From positions 2,136,316 through 2,200,315 of the forward strand of contig NC_089321.1 of assembly GCF_036669915.1 (NCBI RefSeq): DNA of 64,000 nt. Reading direction: 5' to 3'. The stretch comes from Pocillopora verrucosa (lineage: Eukaryota; Cnidaria; Anthozoa; Scleractinia; Pocilloporidae). Positions 22,349 through 33,102 of the stretch are shown here, piece after piece. Under the pieces are notes generated by a model, which ran no database searches, was not told where the DNA came from, and saw only the letters and a program-made list of their open reading frames with translations. Every line of letters starts with the position of its first letter. The first letter of the stretch is position 1. The translations under genes were made by a program, and so were the position numbers.

Positions 22349-24480
22349 ATGTATTTGTTGTCCATCGTTAATTATGTACGATACTCCTTTGTGCATTAAA
22401 ATGGCTATGCTTTCCAGACGTTTTGAAACTTCAGAAGTGTGAGAAACTTAGAGGAGAGCCGACTGACTTTTTCCAAGCGGCGGCCAACCTTAGTCCTTGT
22501 AGATAAAAAAAGCTATGTTAATACCACTCCAAACCCGTGTTAGCTGCGAAGGTAGACGGGCAAGAACAACACTTAATTCTAGGCTCTCGACATGGCCGTC
22601 GCATATTAGAGGTTTCTGTTTTGTGTCATCTTTTACTAATTTGTTTTCCTTTGTTTAAGTCCCCTATTTCTCTGAAAGAAAGTGTACCGCGCTGTTTGGC
22701 CGTGGTAGGTCCGGATAAAAGTTGGTTACATCACTCTGTCTTATTTTTTATTCGGTACACAGTGAATATGGAAAAAAGAAAAACACGAGCAAGAAATTGA
22801 AAATGCGCTTTAGACAAGAGAAAGACAGCCGTAGAAGGAACTCGGCCGTCAGAGGCCTTCCAACCGAACCAGAAATAGAAAAGATAAAACTGCGTAGCAA
22901 GTGAAGAAAATGTTCACATATACACAAACACACACAAAACAAGAACAAAATGAAAATAAAACTAACAAATAATGTAGACTAGAGGTTTACCAAACAACGC
23001 CAATAGGAGCTTGATATCAAAACATTGGCTGATGAATTGTTATGAATGAAATTCATAAACAGCAAAGTAGGATTAAAGACCTGTGAGAGAGTGCGAATCC
23101 TTGCCCTCTGTTTTTCCGACAGCCACGTTTTAATCCCTCACCTGCTCTCGTTCAGACATTCATTCACGCTCGTTTGCCTAACCGTCTATGACGAGGACAG
23201 TGTAGAGGTTGCCGGTAACAGTTCTACCCAGTAATGATGCAAATTCTTCGATGGACTATTTTTAGAGAGCGTCAGTTATTATGCAATAGCCTAAAGTAAT
23301 TTGCCAACAGCTTAATTGTAAAGGATTGGTTACCGCATGAAAGGAAGGTGATAAATAATCATGTCCCATGCATATTTGATCGGAGGCAGATGCTCAAATT
23401 GGAGTCGATGGACACAGTACCTCGTGTTCATAACTTCGACCATGATCAGAAGTGAGATAACCGTTTTATTTTGATAAAACACCAAGATAAAACAAACATC
23501 GCGTCAGGCTCCCCTAGGTAGCTTATTGTCTCATGGTAGAAGCCACATTGTGTAATGCTTAGTTCGGCGTAAAGAATTTCTTTATCTGAAGCCTAATTGC
23601 CGGGTGACCCTGGAGGCAAAACGTCTTAGAAACCTTCTAGTAGGAATGCTACCATGAACTTTTTCCCTTTAGAAACCTATTGTAACTTCATCTTAAGGCA
23701 GTAAAGATTTTGATATGCTATTCGTAACTTGGAAATACTCGGTGTTTCAACACTGCGCATTTGTCATTAGCGTGAATTAAATTGTCTTCATAGAGTTAAA
23801 ATTTTTTCCAGGTCAGTAATTTGTTCTCGTTTACAAGTTTGATATCTTAGTTTATTAGTGACAGCAAGTGCTTTGTTTCGAAGTCTGCAGAGAGACAAAG
23901 ATCTTGAAATGCCTTATGCGCATCTGAAAGGTTAAACAAAGAGTGGTAGAACAGCTTTTTCCGGCCACCTAGGTTGAAGCTTCTTTAGGAGCCAAAAAAT
24001 GCTCCTCTCCTGCAGTGATTTTGTGCAATTATTGAAATAAATACGCTACATGATGTTGATCACTCTTTGTCTATGTGCTGGTCAGTTTGAAGCGACGGTT
24101 GATTGGAGAGCAAACCTCTAATTTATCCGTCGGGGTTTATTTGATTAAAGAGAAGTTGATTTCACAGTTGAAAACACGAGCGCCACTGCAACTTTATACG
24201 TTCAGGTAAACCTAACTCCGACTCGTTTAAATTGGCCCACTTCCCGTTTCCATTACATTCCAAGCGCTTCTTGGAAAGTTTTTCCTATTAGAACTGATCA
24301 CACGATTGGATTTGTTCAACTAGTAGTCCCTGGTTAGCGCGCCAAAGAAAAGACTTTTGCTAACACGCGGAAGAGGAAGCCATATTTCAGTAAGCAGAGA
24401 TCGGTCTAACGCTGTTGGTCAATATTACGAGAGTCTCGCCAATAATCCACACCGTAAGGCAAGAATTCTACTGACCAAAC
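22349..24480. other. Intergenic between the C10orf67-like and bHLH genes
   Basis: No gene is supported. A Lys/Arg-rich frame around 22800-22904 has no recognisable domain. The last 150 bp before 24481 are the likely 5' UTR and promoter of the bHLH gene. No TATA box was recognised. Confidence 0.5.
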
Positions 24481-24921
24481 ATGGCTGTTGAGAAGTTACA
24501 AGCGCAAAGCAAAGCAGGAGTAAATAGAAAGAAAAAACGGCGCAGAAAGCCGCGGCTTACTGGTCTGAGCAAGCAGAGACAGACAGCGAATGCTCGAGAA
24601 CGTTCTCGGATGAGGAGTATCAGCGCCGCTATGTTAGAACTAAGGTATCACCTGCCTTCGTCCTTCGCTCCTAAAGAGAAGAAACTGTCCAAAATACAAA
24701 CACTGCGCTTTGCAATCCGCTACATTGGAGACCTGTTTGAGGTGCTTCAGAAAGGCCAGGAGTCAGATAGTGAAACAAGCTTTGTTGAGAGTGAATCAAA
24801 CACCGTGAGAGAGGGTCGGTTCAAAGCCGACAGTTATGATAGACGACAGCGTTTCAAGATTGAACGAGATAATCCGTCGTGTATGTATTTGAAAGAAGCC
24901 CTGTCTCAAACCTATCTGTAA
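24481..24921 (+). CDS. bHLH transcription factor, MESP/mesogenin-like
   Basis: Intronless, 146 residues, with a good start context (AACATGG). A Lys/Arg-rich stretch (residues 16-33) precedes a bHLH domain at about 32-89. The basic region has TANARERSRMRS, keeping the E-R contacts used for E-box binding. Helix 1 is ISAAMLELRYHLP. The loop is longer than in Ptf1a (SSFAPKEKK). Helix 2 starts LSKIQTLRFAIRYIGDL. The loop and helix 2 resemble MESP and mesogenin proteins; the basic region is more Atonal-superfamily-like. The C-terminal tail is short and charged with no recognised motif. It is a nuclear DNA-binding protein, expected to dimerise with a class I E protein. It lies between the C10orf67-like gene and Ptf1a. 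Class A bHLH is firm; the exact family is not. Confidence 0.8.
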   Translation: MAVEKLQAQSKAGVNRKKKRRRKPRLTGLSKQRQTANARERSRMRSISAAMLELRYHLPSSFAPKEKKLSKIQTLRFAIRYIGDLFEVLQKGQESDSETSFVESESNTVREGRFKADSYDRRQRFKIERDNPSCMYLKEALSQTYL

Positions 24922-25538
24922 AGTTCATAAATTTATAGAGGAGACCATGATTTATCAGTTTTATGAAATGAAGCATTTCACCGAATACCAAATAAGTGTT
25001 TACGTCATGATCATGATGGGTTTTTAATCGCGTGAAATAGGCAGGTTATTATCAGAGATAATCACTCTCACTTGAACCAATCTTAACTTAACACGTCCTT
25101 GACTTTTAATCAGATCTCAACAGTACTTCGTTCAGCGAACTTGACATAAAGAATCAAGCGTATATCGGACGCGAAGTCTGAAAACTGTCTTAAAGAAAGG
25201 TAAACGAAAACTTTGTTTCAACATTGCAATCAAGTTGCTTTCCTGATGAAAATCGAGGAGAATCAAATAGTGTTGTTTTAATTAGTAATTGATCTTTTTG
25301 GATTGGGAAGATATTTAGGTTGAATTAGTTTTCCGCCCTTTCGCGTGAGATGTCAACACTCCACATGCAACAGGAAATTACGTTTTTTCATCACACACTA
25401 TTCGAGACGCTTGCCGTGTCGCGTGGAGAGCTACAGAATTTCTCGGCGTTTATCATATACATATACATATTCTTAAGATTTGATTAGCACGAAGGATCTA
25501 CATACTTTGATATCTGTATATCTGTTACATTATGGATC

Positions 25539-25544
25539 AATAAA
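25539..25544 (+). terminator. Possible polyadenylation signal of the bHLH gene
   Basis: AATAAA about 620 bp after the stop codon, the first clear hexamer downstream, followed by a T-rich stretch. Confidence 0.4.
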
Positions 25545-26879
25545 GTACGAAATTTTTTTGAAATAGATGGCATAGAATCATTGTTTCAGGTTAAGTGCCT
25601 CATGAAGTGTTCTCGAGAGACCTAGGAAACCACAATGCATTCTTTTCATAATACTACACTTGATAACTCCAGTTCAAAAGGGATTTCTGTAAACAGAAAA
25701 ACGCTCCTGAGAACAGGGAGGTATCGGTGTAAAATATAAAAACTGTGAAATAGGTGAGACCACGTGAAATAAGCGTGTTTTTACATTTCTATTGTTTATC
25801 GTCAGCAAACTCGTTAGCACTTGGAAGGTTTTGTAAACACCGCGAATAATACATGGCCGCGATGCTTTAGTAATTGTTTGAAAGCTTCGCCTGCATGGGG
25901 TTCTATTCGTTTGAAACACAGAATTACGTATTTACCTATCTACGAGATAATCAATGCCTAGTCTGTTATCAGAATGTTTTATGTTAAAGATCTGACAAAT
26001 TGTTTTATTGAGTGCGAAATCACAAGACAAGATAATGAGAGTTTAAAAGCTCAGGTCGGCGAAAATTGCGTAAACGCGGTTGATGTGTTGCTTATTAAAA
26101 GTTCATTAAACAAAACTTTAACGAAATAAACAGATGAGTAAATAACAGTTTCGCGAAACTCAATACACAAGTTTACCATTACCACCTGACTAAACAAAAG
26201 CTTTATTTCAACAACGGAGTTCTTTGTGAAGCCGCTGTTTTACCCCGAGGCTTGAAATTTTTCGTGCTGTGCTATTCTAGGCTTAAGTCGCGTGAAGGAG
26301 TCTTGATTTATAGCGGTGGTTTTTAGAGTTTTGACCTTGAATGAAGTCACGGGTATTGAAAAATGCCGCCGTCAAATGAAGAAAATTTTACAATCAACGA
26401 TTATTTACGAGTTAATAACAATTATTTGAATCGTTGTTAGAGCCAACTTAAGTGATTAACGGCGTGTTGCAAGACAAAGGGACGCTTTTGTCGAAAAATG
26501 ATGTTTAAAATTAGTGCTAACAATCCGAGCTCGACGCAAAAGTTTACCGACTTTAAACGAAGCGAAACCAGTAGGAATATGTCATGGCGACTCATCTATT
26601 TCACTAATGGGCAAACTAGTGAACATCTCGCTGTTCAAAGCCTTTTGATTCACTCCAGGCTCAGAGACACCCAGTGTCTATAGAAATTCTTTCAATGTTG
26701 TCATAAGGACACATCTAATTAACAACGTCTGAAAACGTGTAACTTGTTTGGAATTGTTCTCTGGTAGCAAAAGCGTGCCAACGTCTGTGGCGTGAGGTTT
26801 TATTGTGCGATTGAATTTGAAATACTAAAGACAAAACACTGGATTGGCTTTGTTTAAATTACGCCGGTAACGGCCTCTA

Positions 26880-27440
26880 AAGCCCACGTAACCCAGCAAC
26901 ATGTAATCATAACACGATTGTGGAATACTAAGGCTGTTGTTTAATGGAAGATTTCTTTAGTCTTTTATTTTACCAAACCCAAGGGTCATGGGAGCCACTT
27001 TATGGCTGGGAGACTTCGAAAGAATATAAAACTAGAGCATATAGTCATAACACGATTGCGGAAAACCAAGACTGCTGTCAGTAACTGAACCTTGTCCTGT
27101 TTTAACTTATGGGTCAAACCCAGCGAACGTGAAATCATTGTATGGCTACGAGACTTCTAAAGCACATACTACCTTACAGAATATAATCATATCACGATTG
27201 AGAAATACTAAGGCTGTTTTTTAAGTTATAGTTTCTTAACTCTTTTCTGATGAGTCAAACCCAGCGATCGTGAGAGCCGATTTATAGCCTGGAGACTTCT
27301 AAAGAACATGTAACCTTACAGTATATAACAATATATTCATATCACGATTGTGGCGAACCGAGACCGTTGTTTAAACTGATCTTTCTTCGGTGATAATGGC
27401 TCAAACCCAGCTGTCGTGCGAACCAATCTATGACAATAAG
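26880..27440 (+). repeat. Four-copy tandem satellite, 138-150 bp unit
   Basis: The block (A/T)TCACGATTG or AACACGATTG recurs at 26911, 27049, 27191 and 27341. Each is followed by an ACTAAG/CCGAGAC block, then TCAAACCCAGC, then a (C/G)GAGACTTCTAAAG block in most copies. Copies differ at many sites, so the array is old. Confidence 0.8.
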
Positions 27441-27599
27441 ACATTGTGAGGTAAAGATTTTGAAGTCTGCAAAAGAGACTGCGTCACGTAGCTGCCGGAA
27501 ATTATTAATATCCGGCCGTCTCAGTTGCAAAAATTGACATGATAATGCAATTTCTCGTGGACTGCATGCTATCAACTCCATATCAAGTTACGCCCAGGA

Positions 27600-28480
27600 T
27601 ATCGTCTAGTGGAATCCTTGAGTATGCCCCGTGAATACATTAAAAGATCCGCACGTATCGTACTAATCGTAAGAATCGACACACAACGATGACAACAGAC
27701 AAACCCATGCATCCCTAATGAGATTCACGGATCGACGGCACGACCTGTGAATTCATTAGACGAATCGTGAATACGTTAGACAATCTGCTAGGATCGTACG
27801 AAGGGTACGAATCGACAAAGTCCACCATGACCTGAAAGACACTAGAACTAGAAGCCCGAAAGACTCTCAAGTGTTGAAAAAATTTTAAGTCTCCCTAATG
27901 ACATTCAAGGATCGAAAGCACAACCTTACGACTCGTGAACAAATTAGACGACTCGTACGGATTGTTTCCTTACTCGGAACTGGTTAGATCAAATGACCAC
28001 CACAAACCGTATAATATCAAGCTAAGCTTTAATAATTATTCGATCTAAAAGAAATACATTTATAATTCGCAATTAGAACAAACGCAAATCATGTCTTTAT
28101 CTTGTAACTAAATTGCAAAATTTCAATGTAAACTTACTTCTGTGGCGGGTCGTTACAACAGTCTCACTTTACGGGTTAGCAGATTCTCCAGGTAAGCGGA
28201 TTTAGAGACAGAAAAACGATAACAAAATAACTTCTTCCTCACTTCGATTCTGCTGAAAAACTGACTTGAAACATAATTACCTAACGCTTTTAAGTCAATC
28301 TATTGAATTAATGTCAATCACGATTCTTGTCATCGAATAAATCTGTCAACAAGAGGCAACGCCTATCTATTAAACGAAACACGGATCGTACGACTTATGA
28401 ATACATATTACGATCCGCACGGATCGATAACTCAGTTTTACGACTCGTGACTCATTTACAAGCCGTATATGGGACAATCT
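27600..28480. repeat. Degenerate repeats rich in GATCGTACGA-type motifs
   Basis: Two similar blocks (about 27710-27780 and 27890-27965) share TCCCTAATGA, ATTCA, GGATCGA, and ATTAGACGA followed by TCGT. A third stretch near 28380-28470 repeats GGATCGTACGACT and ACGATCCGCACGGATCG. Class not identified. Confidence 0.5.
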
Positions 28481-29269
28481 TCCTCATTGGTAGTCAATTT
28501 TTTATAGCCCACCTGCAAACTCTGTTAGAGACGACTAGTCTCCCCCCAGTTCTTACTGTAAACCACGTGTTCCCCCCAAACACCCCCCCCCCCCCTCCTC
28601 CCAGACTTTAACAATGGTGCATTTTTCACCAAAATCCATCAGCCGGGACCTGGGACGAATGCATTACAATTTCGATCCCAGTCTCTTTACAGGCTATTTT
28701 TTATCGTAAGGTGATATAGAGATCAGTTTAGTGCAAGCAAAAAGCTTGATGGTTCCGTCGTGGAAAAAAAAAAGAAGGGGAAACACAGAAAGCTGCTACT
28801 AATAAAACAAAAAACTTGTTGTGAAATGTCTGTTCTTTGCGCTCCAATGATGTCCTCAGTTTATAATTTTTGGGTTTCCTCCTTCCGTGAGATATTTCCT
28901 CATTTTACTGACCTGTATTTGACACTTCCTTGGGATGGTTCTTAGAATTGTGGTTGTTTAGAAGAAACTATTTGCGACCTAGATCCACAGGAAAATCTAC
29001 CGCACAGCCTGCGAAGCAGTTATACTTTTTTATTATTTTGTAACCGCACCTTTCACTTGGGTATCCCAGATAGCTTTGCACTGTGTCCCCGCCGAGGGGA
29101 CACACACCAGTGCTTCGCTGAAATATACTCTATGTTTGAGACGTGCGGACACGCTAAGATATACAGATTAATTGTGTAGCTCTGCTACACAGAAACCCCT
29201 TTTTCACTTTCACGGAGATACCAGTGAGGTAATAAATTTACCAACATTGCCTTATAAAGTTTGGGACTT

Positions 29270-30000
29270 TGTTTCACCGTCGTGTTAGTTAGCAGTGTCC
29301 AAGAGGCTACAATTTTGTGGTAAATTATTGCTAAATCAATATAATCCATACAAAATGTTGCTTTGAATTTTGGAATATCGAACTTGGGAGACAGCGGAGG
29401 AGATATTTGTGAGTGAAAATGATGTGATAAACGATATTAAATTATAGATAGAGTAAAATACATTTACTTAAATGAAACTGAGAAGTACGAGGAAAGAAGA
29501 ACACCGGTGGTATGTTTCTTCACACTTTCTGTACTTTGCATTCGAAAAAAACTTCCATAACTTCTCGGAACTCGGTTGGTGATCGAGAGGAAACTTCTAT
29601 AGAACCGGAAATAACTTAAGAGAAATAGGAAGGTGGGAGTTTGAGTTACCATAGATAGAATTCCACGTTACTTAATCCTTTTATTCCCATGAGTGACCAA
29701 GACACAATTTCTCCTTATAATATCAATAAAATATCAACCAGATAAGTGATGAGAATAAAGAAAAATATCAATTTGGGGATAATTTGTTGATCTAATACTA
29801 AATTCTCTGTACTAACATTATAAGAATTGTATGGTTTACAATAAAGAGAATTACGAATTTGATCTGGGAGTTAAAGGGTTAAGTAGCTCCGCCCTTTTCC
29901 CACCGATTGACAACTAAGAGGGGAACTATGATAACAAAAATTTTCCGCTTCCGTTTCCATTTGCGTTATTTAATTTTCTTTCTTTTTCAACTAGGTGGGA
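29270..30000 (+). repeat. Decayed 5'-flank relic of the GRL-like duplication unit
   Basis: This stretch aligns in order with the regions upstream of the two GRL-like genes. Shared blocks are GTTAGCAGTGTCCA, TTGAATTTTGG-like, TAGAACCGGAAATAAC, GAGTTACCATAGATAGAAT, GCTCCGCC-TTTTCC, a CGATTG CCAAT-like site, and CCGCTTCCGTTTCC. No coding part follows, so it is a third, promoter-only copy, split by a MITE at 29672-29882. Confidence 0.6.
29672..29882 (-). mobile_element. TTAA-type MITE (piggyBac-like ends)
   Basis: Ends TTAATCCTTTTATTCCC and GGGAGTTAAAGGGTTAA are imperfect inverted repeats beginning in TTAA. The body matches the elements at 61317-61503 and at the right edge of the window (for example GAGTGACCAAGAC and GGTTGATATT in complement). 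TTAA targets with CCCTTT ends fit piggyBac-type non-autonomous elements. Confidence 0.65.
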
Positions 30001-30071
30001 AACTATGACGACAACAAAATTTTTCCGCTTCCGTTGCCATTTGCGTTATTTTATTTTCTTTCTTTTTTTAT
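29921..30071 (+). repeat. 76-bp tandem duplication
   Basis: GGGAACTATG, ACAAAA, TTTTCCGCTTCCGTT and CCATTTGCGTTATTT recur in order 76-78 bp later. The duplicated sequence is part of the GRL-like promoter relic. Confidence 0.85.
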
Positions 30072-30602
30072 GAGTGGGTAGTGACAAGGTCTTGAACTTT
30101 GCTCGCCGTTGCGTGAGTTAGCAGTGTCCACAAGGCACTTGGCTTCAATTTGTTTAATCAACATGAAGGGAATCAGTATTGATATCATTTTTATTGACGT
30201 TGTCTCTCTTGGGAATGCTGAGTCAGCCACAAAACATCCTTTAATTGATTCCATAGAACAGTTTAATGGATATTTTAAAATACCGCATTTAGCCATAACT
30301 CAGTCCGATGTTTTGGAGTATCGATGACAACTATTCAATTTTTTTTTTGTGGCTTCGTCATTATATGCGGGGCCGTTCAGCTCATACGATAATCTCTAAG
30401 ATGTTACTCTGAATTTTAGGAGACACTTGAGGATATATTTACGTTGCGTCACCGCAAATACCTGAAACCGAATATGATAAAATACTTCGAATCAAAGATA
30501 GAAAGTGGATAGAATAGCAGCAAGTGTAAGAATGTATTGCGTGAGGTTTTGAGTAACAGGAAGTCGACTGAACATTCGCGAAGGCGCTCTAAATTCCCCA
30601 CT

Positions 30603-30648
30603 TAGGTGGCTCCGCCTTTTTCCTCCCAATTGGCTACAAACATATAAA
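30603..30648 (+). promoter_or_regulatory. Core promoter of GRL-like gene 1
   Basis: GTGGCTCCGCC (GC-box-like), an inverted CCAAT box (ATTGG, 30629-30633) and TATAAA (30643-30648), ending 53 bp before the ATG. The same three sites occur before gene 2. Compared with gene 2, the CCAAT-TATA spacing is shortened by a deletion. Confidence 0.6.
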
Positions 30649-30673
30649 CGAACATAATCAACAAGTATTCCCA

Positions 30674-30718
30674 ATGACGAGGATTCCTGTCGTTGCCTGT
30701 CATGGACACTGTTTATAG
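30674..30718 (+). CDS. Upstream ORF overlapping the GRL-like gene 1 start
   Basis: An ATG at 30674 opens a 14-codon frame ending at TAG 30716-30718, which passes over the main ATG at 30702 in another frame. The ATG lies in a short block that gene 2 lacks, so gene 2 has no such frame. An overlapping upstream ORF would be expected to lower translation of gene 1. No peptide function is claimed. Confidence 0.45.
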   Translation: MTRIPVVACHGHCL

Positions 30719-31934
30719 TGAAAGTGGTTCGACTGAAGACCAGAAATCAAGCCATGTCCGGCCGGAAAATTCTACTATCGAAACCGAAAGAGGACCTTTG
30801 AGTGCTGGCCTCCGTGAGACAAGAACAAAACAGATCTTCAAAGTAATGCAATATTTGGGTCTTGTTCAGGGAGAAAGATGGAGAAAATTCGGGCTCATTT
30901 TTATTCTGGTGATTGTTGTTATAACATGGATGCCACCAACTTTTCTAGCGATCTGCGTACAGAAAAACCCAACTATGTCCTCACCAAGTGGCTTACCGAC
31001 CATCTTGTTACTCTCGGGCCTTGCTCTATCGCATCATTTCGGAGCCTATTACGGGTTCAAGCATCGTAAAAGACTGGAAAGGAACATAAGTTTGGCCATC
31101 GAGCGAGCGAATTTCTGCCGAACATGCCTGATCGTGATCGTGACGTTTGTAATGTTGACTTTGTCGTATCTCGTTCTTTTGATCTACTTGTATGTCACGC
31201 AGTCGATTCGCCCCATTCCGTGGCTTCAGATTGGCTTTATCTATTTCCTTGGGTATATTTACAGCGGTGCAATAGGTGTAGCAATGAATCTAGCTTTTAG
31301 TGCATCGTGCGCCGCCGTCAAAATCAGGATCACCGACTTCCAGGACAAGTTCGAAAACTGGTCCGAGGGACTTCGGGAGGCTCTTGTCGAGTATCAAAAA
31401 CTCTGCGATTTCATGAACGAAGAAATCGAATCAATCAAATGGTGGCTATTGGCTAATATCGTCACTTTTATTGTCAACTGGCTGGTCAATTTTCAATTGT
31501 GGCAGATTCTAGGGGGCGAAGATCATGGTGATGTGGTGAGGTTAGTGTTTTACAACTGTTCGTGGAGCCAGCCTCTTCCTGCACCGAAGTTGCTCCTTAA
31601 TAACGGACTCATCACTGGCTGCGAGGTGCTTTTCTCCTGTCTGGTCTTCTTCTTCTTCATGTCGCCACTCTACTGGGCTGCCACGGTAACCATCCAGTGC
31701 AACAAGTTCCGCGAATGGGTCAGCCGCACTATAGTACAAACAGATGAGAGACCTCTCGGGAATTTCAATGTCGAGTCGCTAGATTTCTTCATCAACCGGG
31801 TGCAGATGGCAAATTATTTTGCTTTCAGACTATTCGGGATTAATGTTACCAAGGTGCTTTTATCGGTGACAGGTTTAATGACCACTGTGCAGGTTGTACT
31901 AGGTATCGTGACGAAAAAACTGCTACCCTCTTAG
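30702..31934 (+). CDS. Seven-pass membrane protein, gustatory-receptor-like, copy 1
   Basis: Intronless, 410 residues from ATG 30702. An upstream in-frame TTG was not used, because the ATG is shared with copy 2. Hydrophobic segments lie at about 63-86, 97-118, 140-166, 174-203, 247-270, 303-330 and 374-402. The N-terminus (1-60) is polar and charged. A long polar loop (204-246, containing EYQKLCDFMNEE) separates TM4 and TM5, and only a few residues follow TM7. This layout resembles insect gustatory receptors and their animal GR-like relatives, where the N-terminus and the TM4-TM5 loop are cytoplasmic. TM7 has FGINVTK and no classic GPCR motifs (no DRY, no NPxxY). GR-like proteins form cation channels in insects; in Nematostella one acts in development. 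The family call rests on topology and pattern only. The alternative is an unrelated cnidarian-specific membrane family. Confidence 0.65.
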   Translation: MDTVYSESGSTEDQKSSHVRPENSTIETERGPLSAGLRETRTKQIFKVMQYLGLVQGERWRKFGLIFILVIVVITWMPPTFLAICVQKNPTMSSPSGLPTILLLSGLALSHHFGAYYGFKHRKRLERNISLAIERANFCRTCLIVIVTFVMLTLSYLVLLIYLYVTQSIRPIPWLQIGFIYFLGYIYSGAIGVAMNLAFSASCAAVKIRITDFQDKFENWSEGLREALVEYQKLCDFMNEEIESIKWWLLANIVTFIVNWLVNFQLWQILGGEDHGDVVRLVFYNCSWSQPLPAPKLLLNNGLITGCEVLFSCLVFFFFMSPLYWAATVTIQCNKFREWVSRTIVQTDERPLGNFNVESLDFFINRVQMANYFAFRLFGINVTKVLLSVTGLMTTVQVVLGIVTKKLLPS

Positions 31935-32649
31935 CACTTGAGCGGTGCAACTTGAAGTGTTTGTTAAACACGCAATATAGATGAAGGTTAAACGTTTGTA
32001 CCTGTGTGAACGTTGTAATGGTAAATGAGATGCTTTCCGGAAGTCGTAACGACTTTGTGTAACAGGAATTACAAACAACCACTAAAGTCAATTGAGTCAG
32101 TATAACCGATTTTTTTGTTAAAGCTCAAAACAAAATTTTAAAAACAAAAGGATACCTGTAATTTAAGAAGATTCTTCTTCGTAAATTCTCGAGTTTTCCT
32201 TTTCGCTTCTTTTTTTTTCCTTTCATTGATTTCTATGAACGTTTTAATTTTCCGCGAAAACCATGCATGACAGCAGTCGTTTCTTATGTTTTCCTAAGAC
32301 ATTTTGCTGGAGAAATTGACGCGTAGCTGCCCAAAATCGAAATAATTGCGCATGCCTGATGTTTGACCGCTGACATATATACAAAATAGCTACCAATATA
32401 AAAAATAAAACTGGATCACTGGATCATTTTGCAATTGAGTCTATTCATTGTGAATTACTAGCTGCCCAGCCCAATATGTAATCTTTATGAATGGAAAACC
32501 ATATTTATTGCAATTTAAATATGCTTGATGAACTCAGCCAAGCGCATTATTAATATTGTGTACCACTCAAACACTAAAACATTGGGTCTTCAAGCTTAGA
32601 AAATTATTCATCTTTTCAACTGAAAACGGTAAAAAAAATTTGGGAGCAG
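31935..32649. other. 3' flank of GRL-like gene 1
   Basis: Part of duplication unit 1, closely matching 35137-35780. No gene is seen. An AATAAA near 32404 (AAAAATAAAACTGG) is shared with copy 2 and is a candidate polyadenylation signal. Confidence 0.45.
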
Positions 32650-32930
32650 TCTTAATTTTTCGCCTGAGTAGGGTGGAGTCCGGGGATTTCTTTTTATTTG
32701 GGGGGGGGGGGTCACATTGGTTCAGGGGGAACAGAGGGGCATCAGTAGTCGTTTTACGGAATTTAAAGGGAGGGGGCTGTAGAAAACTGACTTCTGATGA
32801 AGAGGATAATTAGAATACAGCAGAGCCTGGTGAGGGGATCAGGTAAATCTTATTGTGACACATCCATAATCCTCGTCGCCTTCATCCCTGCCCCCCCCCC
32901 TGCCCCCCTCAGAAGATAAATAATGACCGG
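32650..32930 (+). repeat. Copy 3 of the poly-G/C repeat family
   Basis: GGGTGGAGTCCGGGGATTTC, a G run, CATCAGTAGTCGTTTTACGG, AATTAGAATACAGCAGAGCC, a C run, and AGAAGATAAATAATGACCGG. It sits inside duplication unit 1, so it predates the duplication and is not independent of copy 4. Confidence 0.65.
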
Positions 32931-33023
32931 TCCCCTCTATTTGTGAATATTCGACTGAGAAACAACTCCCAGCTTGACTGTGGTCTGTGATGATGAATTC
33001 CGCCCAAGTTGTCAAAACCTCTG

Positions 33024-33102
33024 TCAGCGATATACAGTTTTGGTTATTAGTCACCGATATACAGTCTTGGTTCTCAGTCACCGATATACAGTCTTGGTTC
33101 CG
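33024..33102 (+). repeat. 27-bp minisatellite, three units
   Basis: Three units of a 27-bp repeat with core CGATATACAGTCTTGGTT. The orthologous site in unit 2 (36153-36743) has 22 units. Confidence 0.9.

Larger units (their letters stand above)
24922..29269. other. Intergenic, with satellite-like repeats
   Basis: No gene is supported. It includes the bHLH 3' flank, a four-copy satellite (26880-27440) and degenerate repeats (27600-28480). Other stretches are AT-rich and featureless by eye. Confidence 0.55.

Noticed and set aside
22722-22904. Lys/Arg-rich 60-residue frame 3' of the C10orf67-like gene
   Set aside because: Composition is biased but no domain, splice context or start context supports a gene.
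27600-28480. CRISPR-like array
   Set aside because: Repeats are degenerate and irregularly spaced and the DNA is eukaryotic.
30693-30701. Start of GRL-like gene 1 at an upstream TTG
   Set aside because: The ATG at 30702 is shared with copy 2 and is a standard eukaryotic start.
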